A DNA stretch of 64,000 nt from Candidatus Pacearchaeota archaeon (GTDB taxonomy: Archaea > Nanobdellota > Nanobdellia > Pacearchaeales > DTIR01): contig JAGVXL010000001.1 in assembly GCA_018303805.1 (NCBI GenBank), positions 241,528 through 305,527 of the forward strand, written 5' to 3'. Of the stretch, positions 18,563-28,573 are shown one piece after another; position 1 is the first letter of the stretch, and every line of letters begins with the position of its first letter. A program made the position numbers and the translations under genes. The notes beneath the pieces were generated by a model. It did no database searches, had not been told where the DNA came from, and worked only from the letters and a program-made list of their open reading frames with translations.

Positions 18563-19270
18563 TTATTTAAGAATTCTTTTGAAAAAAAGATTTTCTTTTT
18601 CACCACTACTTATCTTTTCTAAAATATAATCTGTTAACAATTCTTTCAATCTATCTTCGCAATTTCTGACTATTTTTGCTGCTGAGGAAATGCCCGACAC
18701 AATAAAAATCATTGAAAGATGAGAGCTAATAATTGTTGTAGTTTGTTTGATTACATCTCTTTCTTTATCATCTTTTTTTACAAATAAAACATGTTTCTCT
18801 ATATTTTCCAAAATGTTTATGATATCTTTCTTGAATTTTTCAATAGAGATAATATCGTCTATTAATATCCCAATATACCTGTTTAAAATCCCATTTTCTA
18901 CAAATTGAGCAATATGCAATCCCTTTACTTTATATTTATTAAAAATCTTATTTCGTAAATTCATTTTTCTTTCTTCTTCTTTTTCCTTCTCTAAACTTCT
19001 TAATGTTAAACCCATTTTCAATAAAAAAAGCATTTCACTATCTTCAATATACTCTTTATAAAAAGATAATTCACCAGACCTATATTGTTCTTTGACTATC
19101 TTAATTGTTTTTTCATCTTGAATAAAAGCGAGTTTCCTATCTTTAAATTTAGAAGCCAGCTTTTTAACAAATTCTTCTCCCCATTTAAGAAACCCTTCTG
19201 TTGCTCCCTTTGAAGCACTTTCTATAGGATCATAGGACATCTCCAAACTCCTCCAGATATTTAGAGACAC
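18563..19270 (-). CDS. Hypothetical protein
   Basis: 235-aa ORF, start overlaps the preceding ORF. Confidence 0.5.
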   Translation of the reverse strand: MSLNIWRSLEMSYDPIESASKGATEGFLKWGEEFVKKLASKFKDRKLAFIQDEKTIKIVKEQYRSGELSFYKEYIEDSEMLFLLKMGLTLRSLEKEKEEERKMNLRNKIFNKYKVKGLHIAQFVENGILNRYIGILIDDIISIEKFKKDIINILENIEKHVLFVKKDDKERDVIKQTTTIISSHLSMIFIVSGISSAAKIVRNCEDRLKELLTDYILEKISSGEKENLFFKRILK

Positions 19271-19472
19271 TTAACTCATTATCGTCAAGGATTATTTCGC
19301 TACCGGGAAAAATAACCATATTCTCCATTTTAACAGGTATTTCTAAATATCTATCTAAAACTTTATTTCCTTTAGAATCCAATACAAATTCCCCGTCAGA
19401 ATTATACCCTAATTCTTTTAACAGTAGAATTTTAGATTCAGGAGAAACTTGTTTTAATGAGACTAATTCCAT
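19230..19472 (-). CDS. Hypothetical protein
   Basis: 80-aa ORF; probable two-gene operon with 18563-19270. Confidence 0.45.
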   Translation of the reverse strand: MELVSLKQVSPESKILLLKELGYNSDGEFVLDSKGNKVLDRYLEIPVKMENMVIFPGSEIILDDNELSVSKYLEEFGDVL

Positions 19473-19642
19473 TTTATTTTTCCTCTTTTATACAAAATAA
19501 TGTAGAGTATTTAAATATTTATCTTTTATGCACAGTTTATAGTTTATGTTTTTTATGCCTGTCCAAAGATTCAAAATTCATGCTTGCCAGCAAGCAATAA
19601 AAAAATAAAAGAAAAAGAAAAAAATAAATAAAACAAAGCTAA

Positions 19643-22288
19643 TTACACAACGTCTGCGTATGTAGCAGTTTGCTTCTTCAGTGCTGTTCCAACAGTTGTT
19701 GCAGGCTTGTTTGCTGTCACGTAAGTTACAGCCTTTCTTGTGTCTGCTCCCTCATAACCAGCGACAAGCATTGCAACCTTTCCAGTTGCGTAAGGCGAGT
19801 CCAAAACCTTTATGAGGAATTGGTCTGCGCTAATGCCTGACTTGTTTGTGAAGTCTGCTCCACAGATAGGCATGTCACTTCCGAGCAACTTTGCGGCAAC
19901 AGTATTGATACAGCTTCCGCCAACAACAATCAGGTTCTTTGAGCTGACAGTGTCAATCTCAGAGTCCATCACTGCCACTGAACCAAGTTCAGCAACAGCG
20001 CTTCCTGTTGTTGAAGCTGAAACTTCTGCACTTGTTGTAGCAATAACAACATCCGCAAGCATCTGCTCATCAGGATATTTTATTGTAACTCTATCGTTGT
20101 CTGTTGAGTCATACTCGTTGAAAGTTCCATATCTTGTAACCTGCCTTCTCAAGTTTGAATCGCTTGTCAAACTTGTAAGAGGTGAAGCAATGTTTGTTAC
20201 TAGAGGTGTAGAAACGCTAATCTCTACTGGTGATGTACTTCCAGATTTGTCAACATTTACACAAATGGCATCTCCATTGTCAGCATTGCCTGTTTCTGAA
20301 GTCTTCTTTTCCTCAATGAAAAGAATTGCTGCTCCGTTCTCTGTTGTTGAGTTGAACAAACAATCTGTTCCTGCTACTAAGGCACTGCCATCATTCTGAT
20401 TTATGTCAATACCAATAATGGTATTGTTTGTACTGCCTCTGAAATCTATGGTATAGTTAACATTGCCGAACTTCTTGCTTCCATACCCGCTAGCAGCATT
20501 GCTGTTGTTGATGATAGATAATCCTGTCTCATAGTCAGCAAGTGTCTGTATACCTGGCAGTGAATAAGTGCCGGAATTTGATAGCGTGACAGGCTTTAAG
20601 ATTGCAATCCAGCCACCTTTCGCAAGCTTTATTCTTGGATAGATGGTATTCTGCGTACCTGTTCCATTAGTTCCATAAGTGGCACCTGCACCCCATGTGA
20701 TAGACGCATTTGAAGTGCTGCCGTTGTATACCTTGAACTTGTATTGATTGCCATCAATGTTTGTTGTTGCCTGACCTGATGTACCAACAGTTAATCCTCC
20801 CTCAAAGAGGTTTTTGCCTGTTATAACATCCTCAAATTGAACCTTTGAGGTAGTATCAAGGTCTCCTGTAGGCACCTCAGTAAGCTTTATGATTCTACCA
20901 TAGTCGCCTACATTAATCACCGCATATTCGTTTATTAATACAGCATCGCTCTCAACAACATGTACGGTTTTGTTTGCTGAATCCGTAAGCAATGTTCTTA
21001 TTCCTGTATCTGCATCATCGTCATCATGCCCGAAGTAGATTGTTTTTTCTCCTGCTTCGCCAGCAAGAGCACTTGTAAAGGTTACCTTTGCATTCCTGCT
21101 ATTGTCTGTGTCAATCTTTACCTTATCTCTTGTTACAGCATCCAAATCTGGAGTTACAGAAACAAACTGTGTCTTGATCCCACCAAAAACAGGATCAACA
21201 AAACTTTCTCCTGCTTTGATGTAATCCTTTGTGGATGTTGTCATAGACACATTCACCTTGACTGCTGACACCAACGAATCAGATGTTGGGTCAATATCAA
21301 CCTCTGTGCCATAGATAGATGTTTCATCACTGCCTTGTTTCACTGCTGAACCATGCTGCAAGATAATCTTCTTGCTCCCTATGTTTAAGTCGGCATAGCT
21401 AACCTGTGCTTCTTTTGCAAGGTAATGGACTGTTTTTGCATAAACCTCCAAGCCGCCAACCTTAGATGAGCTGCCTTCTGCGATTCTTCTTACTGTGCTT
21501 CCATCAATAGATACAGACACATAGTTCACAGAACTGATTAGCTCAATACTCGATACCTGAACAGAATAGGTTTTGCCGCCTATCTCAATTGAAGCAGTTT
21601 CGCCTTCTTTCAAGGTTTTCTCTGTTCCTGCACCAAACAATACAAGCTTGTCTGTTCCTGATGTTGTAGAGCCAGAGCCAATTGTGTAATCCTGACCCAT
21701 TATCTTTATGCTGTTGCCTTGCACATCAGTATGTGTAATGTTCAAGTTCTTGTTGAAGGTAGTCACATATTGGTACAGATAATTTTCAGCAGCTGTTCCA
21801 ACCTCTACAAGCAATGCAGGGTCATTCAAATCGCCTCCTGAAGTGCTGTAGTTAATTGCTCTACTGCCGAGTGTCAAGGTCTGGGTGTAGCTGTATTCTG
21901 TTCCTGCATCATCAAGAATTTTACCATTTCCAAGCAAAGTTGGTAACTCTGATTTTGTCAAAGAGGTTCTTGCATCATTCAACTTGCTGTTAAGATAAAT
22001 CTTTTGGCTTGTTGTTGCAAGATTTGCTGACTCCTCCGTTGAGCTTGTGCTTGCTGAGCCGCCTGTTGCTGTCTGTTTTGCAAGCTCTGCCTGCAAGTTT
22101 GAAGCAATGTCAACAGCTGCAATATTGTCTATTGTGGCTGCACTTGCCCCTATGACTATCGCAACATCAGCTGCCCCGCTCTTGATAAAAGGTGAAGGGT
22201 ATGCTGCGGCACTTGCTACAGCTATGCTTGAACCAATCATTACTGCGCTAGCTAACACTGAAGTAATTTTTCTAAAGTTAAATTTCAT
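19643..22288 (-). CDS. S-layer protein
   Basis: MKFNFRKITSVLASAVMIGSSIAVASAAAYPSPFIKSGAADVAIVIGASAATIDNIAAVDIASNLQ; 881 aa, Ser/Thr-rich; SD AGGAGGT upstream. Confidence 0.85.
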   Translation of the reverse strand: MKFNFRKITSVLASAVMIGSSIAVASAAAYPSPFIKSGAADVAIVIGASAATIDNIAAVDIASNLQAELAKQTATGGSASTSSTEESANLATTSQKIYLNSKLNDARTSLTKSELPTLLGNGKILDDAGTEYSYTQTLTLGSRAINYSTSGGDLNDPALLVEVGTAAENYLYQYVTTFNKNLNITHTDVQGNSIKIMGQDYTIGSGSTTSGTDKLVLFGAGTEKTLKEGETASIEIGGKTYSVQVSSIELISSVNYVSVSIDGSTVRRIAEGSSSKVGGLEVYAKTVHYLAKEAQVSYADLNIGSKKIILQHGSAVKQGSDETSIYGTEVDIDPTSDSLVSAVKVNVSMTTSTKDYIKAGESFVDPVFGGIKTQFVSVTPDLDAVTRDKVKIDTDNSRNAKVTFTSALAGEAGEKTIYFGHDDDDADTGIRTLLTDSANKTVHVVESDAVLINEYAVINVGDYGRIIKLTEVPTGDLDTTSKVQFEDVITGKNLFEGGLTVGTSGQATTNIDGNQYKFKVYNGSTSNASITWGAGATYGTNGTGTQNTIYPRIKLAKGGWIAILKPVTLSNSGTYSLPGIQTLADYETGLSIINNSNAASGYGSKKFGNVNYTIDFRGSTNNTIIGIDINQNDGSALVAGTDCLFNSTTENGAAILFIEEKKTSETGNADNGDAICVNVDKSGSTSPVEISVSTPLVTNIASPLTSLTSDSNLRRQVTRYGTFNEYDSTDNDRVTIKYPDEQMLADVVIATTSAEVSASTTGSAVAELGSVAVMDSEIDTVSSKNLIVVGGSCINTVAAKLLGSDMPICGADFTNKSGISADQFLIKVLDSPYATGKVAMLVAGYEGADTRKAVTYVTANKPATTVGTALKKQTATYADVV

Positions 22289-22508
22289 TTTGTTTTCACT
22301 TAACCTCCTTTCAACTGTATAATAATTCGGCCTTTGATACCATGCCTGGCATTAATAGGGTAATTGCCAAGCCAGATATCTTAGATAGTAATCTTCGTAG
22401 CCCCTATTTAAGAATCACTGTTACTGGCCAGTCTATGTTAAGCACTAATTTCCAGGCGTTTAAAAAGCTTTCGCTGGCTCTCCAGGATTCCAAGCTAGAG
22501 ATAGAAGG

Positions 22509-22541
22509 GAAAAGCCGGATTTTCCGGCTTTTCTTTATAAA
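22509..22541 (-). promoter_or_regulatory. Palindrome plus TATA-like box upstream of the S-layer gene
   Basis: GAAAAGCCGGA-TTT-TCCGGCTTTTC abutting TTTATAAA, about 220-250 nt from the start codon. Confidence 0.5.
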
Positions 22542-22712
22542 TATGACGTCGTTACCGGGTTATAGTTACAACTTAGGAGAGCTAAGGAAGGGTTATTGCA
22601 TCGGCTCATAATATTAGGTAAAAAATACCCTAGATATTACTTACCATAGAAGGGATTACTAAACATATAAGTAAAACATAATATTTAAATAGCTCTATTG
22701 CTTAAAAAGGAT

Positions 22713-23081
22713 ATGGCAAAAGAGGAAAAAACAGGGCATTTTGAAATCAAGTTAAGGCATGGGGCTTTCTCCACTTTTTTCAGGCGCTTTAAAGTTGAAG
22801 GCAGAAGGTATGCTGGCTTGGATTTCTCTGATATCTCTGCATTAAGGCAGCTTTTAAGCAATGAAAAAGCAAGGATACTCTGGACACTGCAGAACAAAAA
22901 GCCAGGCTCGCTCTACGAACTTTCAAAAATGCTAGGAAGGGATTTTAAATCAGTAAGGCAGGATATAGAGCTTTTGAGGCAGTTTAATCTTGTGAGGTTT
23001 GTGCAGGAAACAAAGGGGAAGAGAAAAAAATTAAGGCCAGTGATAAATATAGAGAAGCTGGATATAACAATAAGCCTCTAA
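22713..23081 (+). CDS. Winged-HTH transcriptional regulator
   Basis: ALRQLLSNEKARILWTLQNKKPGSLYELSKMLGRDFKSVRQDIELLRQFNLV. Confidence 0.75.
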   Translation: MAKEEKTGHFEIKLRHGAFSTFFRRFKVEGRRYAGLDFSDISALRQLLSNEKARILWTLQNKKPGSLYELSKMLGRDFKSVRQDIELLRQFNLVRFVQETKGKRKKLRPVINIEKLDITISL

Positions 23082-23085
23082 ATTC

Positions 23086-23616
23086 TTAATAGCAAAATTT
23101 AAGCACTATTTCTATGTCTCCTGCATCAAGGGGAACAAGCTCTTTTGCAGATAGGGTGTTTCCTGAACACTTTCCTTTGCTTAATGCAAGGATGTCTGCC
23201 TGCTGTTTCATGCCGAAAGTTGACTGCGTTGTTGAATAGCTGATATTTAAATGGTATGCACTAACTGGCCTGTCAATGCCCATATTGGGCATGGCTGCGT
23301 TAAGCATCTTCTCAGCTGTTTCCTTTAAACCCTGGCACGCTGGAATGCCGCTGCTGCACTGCATCCCCTCATAGCAGCTCTTAGCCAAATCTCTGAAAGT
23401 TTCATATGCTGGCTTGTAAACACTGCAGTCAGTTGTGTATTGCAGCATTGCACCAAGCAAATTTGAAACCTGCCTGCTTTCTATTGGTTCCTGCTTTTTT
23501 GTAAGCGACAAGCCAAGAAAAACAAGGGCAATAACCGCAATCAGCACAATAACAACAACAAAGCCTACTATCTCCTCCTGTGATTTTTTATTTTTCAAAC
23601 TTCCAACCTTGTTCAT
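23086..23616 (-). CDS. Pilin-like protein with class III-type signal
   Basis: KNKKSQEEIVGFVVVIVLIAVIALVFLGL. Confidence 0.55.
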   Translation of the reverse strand: MNKVGSLKNKKSQEEIVGFVVVIVLIAVIALVFLGLSLTKKQEPIESRQVSNLLGAMLQYTTDCSVYKPAYETFRDLAKSCYEGMQCSSGIPACQGLKETAEKMLNAAMPNMGIDRPVSAYHLNISYSTTQSTFGMKQQADILALSKGKCSGNTLSAKELVPLDAGDIEIVLKFCY

Positions 23617-23618
23617 TT

Positions 23619-24116
23619 TTATCTCCTCTCAAGCTTTACATTTTCAACTGAAACCAGCAGTTTCGCCAGGCTGCACTGCTGCCATGTATATCCTTCCTGC
23701 TGCAAAGTCCTGCACAAAGGCACAAAAGAGGCATAGCTCACTTCTGGCTTGCCCTTCTGGTAAATAGTAATGGTTTCTGATTTTGGATAAATCCTGACAA
23801 CCTGTATCCTTACTATGCCTTTCCACAAATCATTGTATGCAGACATATTTCTTAGGGCATACAGCTTGTCCTCATCTATGCAAGCCCCATGCAAGCAGGA
23901 GAATTCAGGCATTGCCATGAACTTGTCAAGCAGGCTTATGGCCTGCTCTTCCAGCCGGTTATTCTTGGCAGCATAAACCTGCCTTACCTGATAATTTGAA
24001 TAAAAGATAAACAGGATGGCAAATAATAATGCGAGAGCCAGCAGCATAAATGCAGTCTCCTGAATTTTCAGCTGGGCTTTTCTTGCCATATAGATTATTT
24101 TCTTATTATTGTCCAT
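23619..24116 (-). CDS. Pilin-like protein
   Basis: ARKAQLKIQETAFMLLALALLFAILFIF. Confidence 0.55.
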   Translation of the reverse strand: MDNNKKIIYMARKAQLKIQETAFMLLALALLFAILFIFYSNYQVRQVYAAKNNRLEEQAISLLDKFMAMPEFSCLHGACIDEDKLYALRNMSAYNDLWKGIVRIQVVRIYPKSETITIYQKGKPEVSYASFVPLCRTLQQEGYTWQQCSLAKLLVSVENVKLERR

Positions 24117-24122
24117 TTTTAT

Positions 24123-25091
24123 CTAAAACACCCTGCAAACCAAGCCATTATTCTCATTTTCAGCTTGCTTGACAAAATCATTTATCATCTGTATATTCCC
24201 CCCTTTTGTGAGATAGGAAGCCTGCGTGCTTAAAACACTCATTTTTTCCCTGAGCTTGCCTGTGCCGCAGCCTCTCGCATCAAGCAGTTTGGATTTCTCT
24301 GCATAGAGCTTTGAAACCAAGCTTAACCTGCTCATCAATCTCTGGACATTGCACTTATACATCTCAGAATCAGAGAACACAGCAGCATACATAAGGGGCA
24401 GGCCAAGATAATAAACTATCTCAACCTTGCTGTCTGCCCTGTTCTCTACAATTCCATAATCATAAATATCTTCGCATAAACCAAAACACTGCCCATACAC
24501 ATTGATTTCACAGGCAGAATTCTGAAAGCATACTGTCCTGCTGCCTTTCCTGCATTCTCCTAACCTGTAAACAGCATGCATATTGCTCATGTTAAGCTCA
24601 TTCAGTTCAGAAAGCACCTTGTCAGGAGGATTGACAAAGCAGTAATCCTGCATGACAGCATAGGTTAAATCAGCAACCTTAAATGGCATCTCAAATGGCT
24701 TTGAAAATACATACAAAACCTTGCCCTCCTGAAATTTGGAAAAAACATACTTGTTGTAGATGTTCTGGGTTGCTCCATACTCCTGCCATTTTTTCCCGAA
24801 TGTGGAGAATGTTGCAATCTTCAGGTCCTCCCTGCCTATGCCAGAATAAACGCAGCTTAACTGCATTCTTGTCTGGACAGGCAGGTCTATCCTTGTAGCA
24901 ACAGCAGAGGCAATGCTGCTTTCAATAGGGTTAAGCAAAACAGACAGTTTTGCCGCCAGTTCAGTGTCATACTGGTATCTCTGAATATTCATATATCTTG
25001 AAACAGCAAACAAAGCCAAGAAGAGTATTACAGCCCCGACAATGATTGCAAACACAAACTGGAATGGGATTTGCGCCTTTTTTTCTGTCAT
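24123..25091 (-). CDS. Pilin-like protein, large Cys-containing ectodomain
   Basis: TEKKAQIPFQFVFAIIVGAVILFLALF. Confidence 0.55.
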   Translation of the reverse strand: MTEKKAQIPFQFVFAIIVGAVILFLALFAVSRYMNIQRYQYDTELAAKLSVLLNPIESSIASAVATRIDLPVQTRMQLSCVYSGIGREDLKIATFSTFGKKWQEYGATQNIYNKYVFSKFQEGKVLYVFSKPFEMPFKVADLTYAVMQDYCFVNPPDKVLSELNELNMSNMHAVYRLGECRKGSRTVCFQNSACEINVYGQCFGLCEDIYDYGIVENRADSKVEIVYYLGLPLMYAAVFSDSEMYKCNVQRLMSRLSLVSKLYAEKSKLLDARGCGTGKLREKMSVLSTQASYLTKGGNIQMINDFVKQAENENNGLVCRVF

Positions 25092-25093
25092 TT

Positions 25094-25663
25094 TTAATTT
25101 CCTATCCTTACAAGGGCATCGTTAAATCCCTTAACCAGCTTTATCCTGATTTTGCCTTTGACCTCTAGGAAGCATAATGGATTGGTTGCATTCTGGATAC
25201 GGATATGCTTTATATCGCTGGCAGCCATGCTGCATGCCTTCTGCCACGGATAAAGAAAGAAGTTTGCGTTCCTGTACTTGAAATAAGCTGCCAAATCATC
25301 ATAAATCTGCGAGGCAGTTTCCCTCTCCGCATCATTCAAGCCGGCAAGAATCTTGCCTATCTGGAGGTCAGCAAAACATGCATAGTCCAGCCCAGAGGGC
25401 AGTTCATGTTCAAAGAATGTTGATGCTTCCTGCGCCTGCCAGACCTCATCAATCTTATCCTGCAACTGCCTTGTAAACAAGCCGATATCTGCGCACCTCT
25501 TAACTTCCAAAAAATGCCTGATGACAAAAAAGGCAACAGCGAGAAAAACTGCGATTATAAACAGGGAAAAAATCATTTCAAGAGGAAGATGCATCTGCCC
25601 TGACTTTCCAAAATTAAACCTCTTTCTTGCCAAAATTGCCATGTTCCCTCTTTTGTATCCCAT
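25094..25663 (-). CDS. Pilin-like protein
   Basis: FGKSGQMHLPLEMIFSLFIIAVFLAVAFF. Confidence 0.55.
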   Translation of the reverse strand: MGYKRGNMAILARKRFNFGKSGQMHLPLEMIFSLFIIAVFLAVAFFVIRHFLEVKRCADIGLFTRQLQDKIDEVWQAQEASTFFEHELPSGLDYACFADLQIGKILAGLNDAERETASQIYDDLAAYFKYRNANFFLYPWQKACSMAASDIKHIRIQNATNPLCFLEVKGKIRIKLVKGFNDALVRIGN

Positions 25664-25735
25664 ATAAAATAAACCACTATCTAAAAATCTTTTGGTTTAT
25701 TAAAAGGTATTTAAACTTTGCTTGTTCATAACCCT

Positions 25736-27181
25736 ATGATTATTAAAATGCCTGAGAAAATAAGCCACAATTGCGGCTTCTGTGTTGCACATACATTGCA
25801 TGATGCATATTCTTTGATAAAATCACTCCAGCACAGAGGCAGGGAAGCAACGGGAATAGCTGCTGTGGGAACCAACAGAATAGACGTCATAAAGTGGAAA
25901 GGGCCTGTAGACAGGTTTGATATAATAGATTTGTATAAATTATTTCCAAGCACGCAGTATCATACCTATATGGCGCATGTCAGGTATGCAACAAGAGGAA
26001 GAAAAGACAGGATATTGGAGGATGCACACCCCCATACAATAGGCGGCAAAGCAGAAGATAAGGGCAATCACATATTAATATTGGATTGTGAAATGGCTGC
26101 GGTGCATAATGGCCAGATAAATGAAGGGTATTTTGACGGAATTGACAGGAATTTATTAAAAACAGAATGCGATACAGAGGCGCTGCTTCATTTATTTCGG
26201 GAAAAAGGCGAATATGAAATCTTAAAACAAATTCCCGGTGCATATACCCTGTCCATAGCAGATAAAAAGAGAAAAGAGATTATTATTTTAAGGGATAGGA
26301 CGGGGATAAAGCCGGGCGTGTTGGGATGGAAGGACGGAAAATATTGCATTGCTTCAGAAGACATAGCCCTCAAAAAAAATGAAGGAATGTTCATAGAGGA
26401 CCTTGATTTGGGCTCTGCATACTATTTGAATCCTGATGGCAGTTACGGTAAAAAGAATATTGCCAAGCAGCAAGCAGCATACTGCTTCTTTGAATGGAAT
26501 TATATTGCAGATGTTGATTCTATCTTGAATGGAATAAGCGTGAGAAGGATAAGGGAATCTTTGGGGGAGATGCTTGTAAGGGAATTTTATGCCCAGGCGG
26601 ATTTGGTGACATTCCTACCAAGATGCCCCGAAGTGGCCGCAAGAAGCTACGCCAAAAAAAGAGGCATCCCTTTTGAGCCTATTTTTTACAAGATGAGGGG
26701 CGAGAGGGCTTTTCAGGGCTCAACAATGGATGAGCGGAAAATTTCTATTGAAGAAAACCTGCACCTCCTGCCTGCAAAGGATAATCTGAAGGGAAAAAGG
26801 GTTATCTTGATAGATGACAGCACAGTAAGAGGCAATAATGCAAAGAGGGTAAGAGAGCTGCTGTATAAGCAGGCAGAAGTTGGAATTGCTTACCATGTAA
26901 ATTATACGCCTGCAATAGGCATAGTTGGCAAGGACGGCACAGCAAGAGGATGCATGTTTGGGGTTGATATGCCGCCAAATGACAGTTTTATAGCCAGAGG
27001 CAGGACACTGGAAGAAATCAGCAGTGAAATGGGAATGCCTGTGAATTATATCTCCCTAGAGGGAATGTTAAGGGCATATGAAGAATCAGGAATGCCAAGA
27101 GAGGATTTATGCACCTATTGCATCGGGGGCAAGCATCCATTTGGAATTCTAAATCAGGATAGTTTTATGGCAAAAATTTAA
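25736..27181 (+). CDS. purF: Amidophosphoribosyltransferase-like protein (PurF family)
   Basis: Class II GATase NCGFCVAH...LQHRGREATGIA, PRPP loop RVILIDDSTVRGNN. Confidence 0.88.
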   Translation: MIIKMPEKISHNCGFCVAHTLHDAYSLIKSLQHRGREATGIAAVGTNRIDVIKWKGPVDRFDIIDLYKLFPSTQYHTYMAHVRYATRGRKDRILEDAHPHTIGGKAEDKGNHILILDCEMAAVHNGQINEGYFDGIDRNLLKTECDTEALLHLFREKGEYEILKQIPGAYTLSIADKKRKEIIILRDRTGIKPGVLGWKDGKYCIASEDIALKKNEGMFIEDLDLGSAYYLNPDGSYGKKNIAKQQAAYCFFEWNYIADVDSILNGISVRRIRESLGEMLVREFYAQADLVTFLPRCPEVAARSYAKKRGIPFEPIFYKMRGERAFQGSTMDERKISIEENLHLLPAKDNLKGKRVILIDDSTVRGNNAKRVRELLYKQAEVGIAYHVNYTPAIGIVGKDGTARGCMFGVDMPPNDSFIARGRTLEEISSEMGMPVNYISLEGMLRAYEESGMPREDLCTYCIGGKHPFGILNQDSFMAKI

Positions 27182-27205
27182 ATACAACTTTATCATTTTA
27201 ACAGC

Positions 27206-28516
27206 ATGATTGACATAAAACTCATAAGAGAAAATCCAAAGATAGTCAAGGAAAGCCAGAAAAAAAGGGGGCTTGATGAGAAAGAGATAGACAATCTAGT
27301 AGAGATTGACAGCAAGTGGAGGGTCATAAAGCAGGAAACAGACAGCACGAGGGCAGAAAGAAACAAGATAACCCTTGAAATAAATGAAGCCAAGAAACAA
27401 GGTAAAGATGTTAATGAGTTGATAAAAAAAGCAAGAGAACTTCCAGGCTTGCTTGCAAAAAATGAGGCAGGGCTGCAGAAACTTGAGCAGGAGAGAATTT
27501 CAATTCTTGAGAACATTCCCAATATCGTGGATAAGTCAGTTCCAGTGGGAGATGAAAGCAAAAATAAGGTTATAGAAAAAGTCGGCAAGGCAAAAAAGAT
27601 TGCCTATGCAAAAGGGCATGAAGAACTGCTTCTCACACTTGAGCAACTGGATATAGAGAGGGCGGGCAAGGTTGCAGGGGCAAGGTTTTACTATCTGAAA
27701 AATGATATTGTAAAATTAAATTATGCCATAATCAATTTTGCGCTTGATTTGTTCAGGAAAAAGGGTTTTATCCTTATGCAGCCGCCGTACATGCTGAGGA
27801 GAGATGCATTAAAAGGCGCATTAAATCTCGCGACCTTTGAAGAAATGATTTACAAGATACAGGATGAGGACTTGTATCTTATAGGCACGGCAGAGCATGC
27901 CTTGAACGCTTACTATATGAATGAGGTTCTACAGGCAGACAAGCTGCCGGTAAGGTTCGCAGGAATCTCACCATGCTTCAGGAAAGAAGCTGGCTCGCAT
28001 GGCAAGGACACAAAGGGAATTTTCAGGATACACCAGTTTGAAAAGGTTGAGCAGTTTGTTTTCTGCAAGCCAGAACAGGCATGGAAGGAATTTGATGAAA
28101 TACTCAAAAACACAAAAGAGATTTTCAGGAAGCTTGAAATCCCATTCCAAGTTGTTATTTTGTCTTCGCGAGACATGGGCAGGACTGCAACAAAAACTGT
28201 TGATATTGAGGGATGGTTTCCATCGCAGAAGGCATACAGGGAACTCGGCTCTTGTTCAAACTGCACAGATTATCAGGCGAGAAGGAGCAACATAAAATAT
28301 GATGAAAAAGGGGAAAGGAAATTTGTATACACCTTAAACAACACTGCAATTGCAACAGAGAGGGCAATTGTTGCCTTGGTTGAAAATCACCAGCAGAAAG
28401 ACGGCAGCATAAAAATTCCTTCTGCACTCTGGCAATATACTGGCTTCAAGGAAATCAAGCCAAAAAATAAGGCAGCCAATAGGAAAAAGGCAAAGTTGCG
28501 GGAAAGAAAAAAATAG
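27206..28516 (+). CDS. serS: Seryl-tRNA synthetase
   Basis: MIDIKLIRENPKIVKESQKKRG; motif 2 FRKEAGSHGKDTKGIFRIHQFEKVEQF; motif 3-like NNTAIATERAIVALVENHQQ. Confidence 0.96.
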   Translation: MIDIKLIRENPKIVKESQKKRGLDEKEIDNLVEIDSKWRVIKQETDSTRAERNKITLEINEAKKQGKDVNELIKKARELPGLLAKNEAGLQKLEQERISILENIPNIVDKSVPVGDESKNKVIEKVGKAKKIAYAKGHEELLLTLEQLDIERAGKVAGARFYYLKNDIVKLNYAIINFALDLFRKKGFILMQPPYMLRRDALKGALNLATFEEMIYKIQDEDLYLIGTAEHALNAYYMNEVLQADKLPVRFAGISPCFRKEAGSHGKDTKGIFRIHQFEKVEQFVFCKPEQAWKEFDEILKNTKEIFRKLEIPFQVVILSSRDMGRTATKTVDIEGWFPSQKAYRELGSCSNCTDYQARRSNIKYDEKGERKFVYTLNNTAIATERAIVALVENHQQKDGSIKIPSALWQYTGFKEIKPKNKAANRKKAKLRERKK

Positions 28517-28573
28517 CAGGCAGGAAAACAGGGAAAAGAAAGAAAAAGTGAAGGGGGTTCTAATCAAGGTTAA

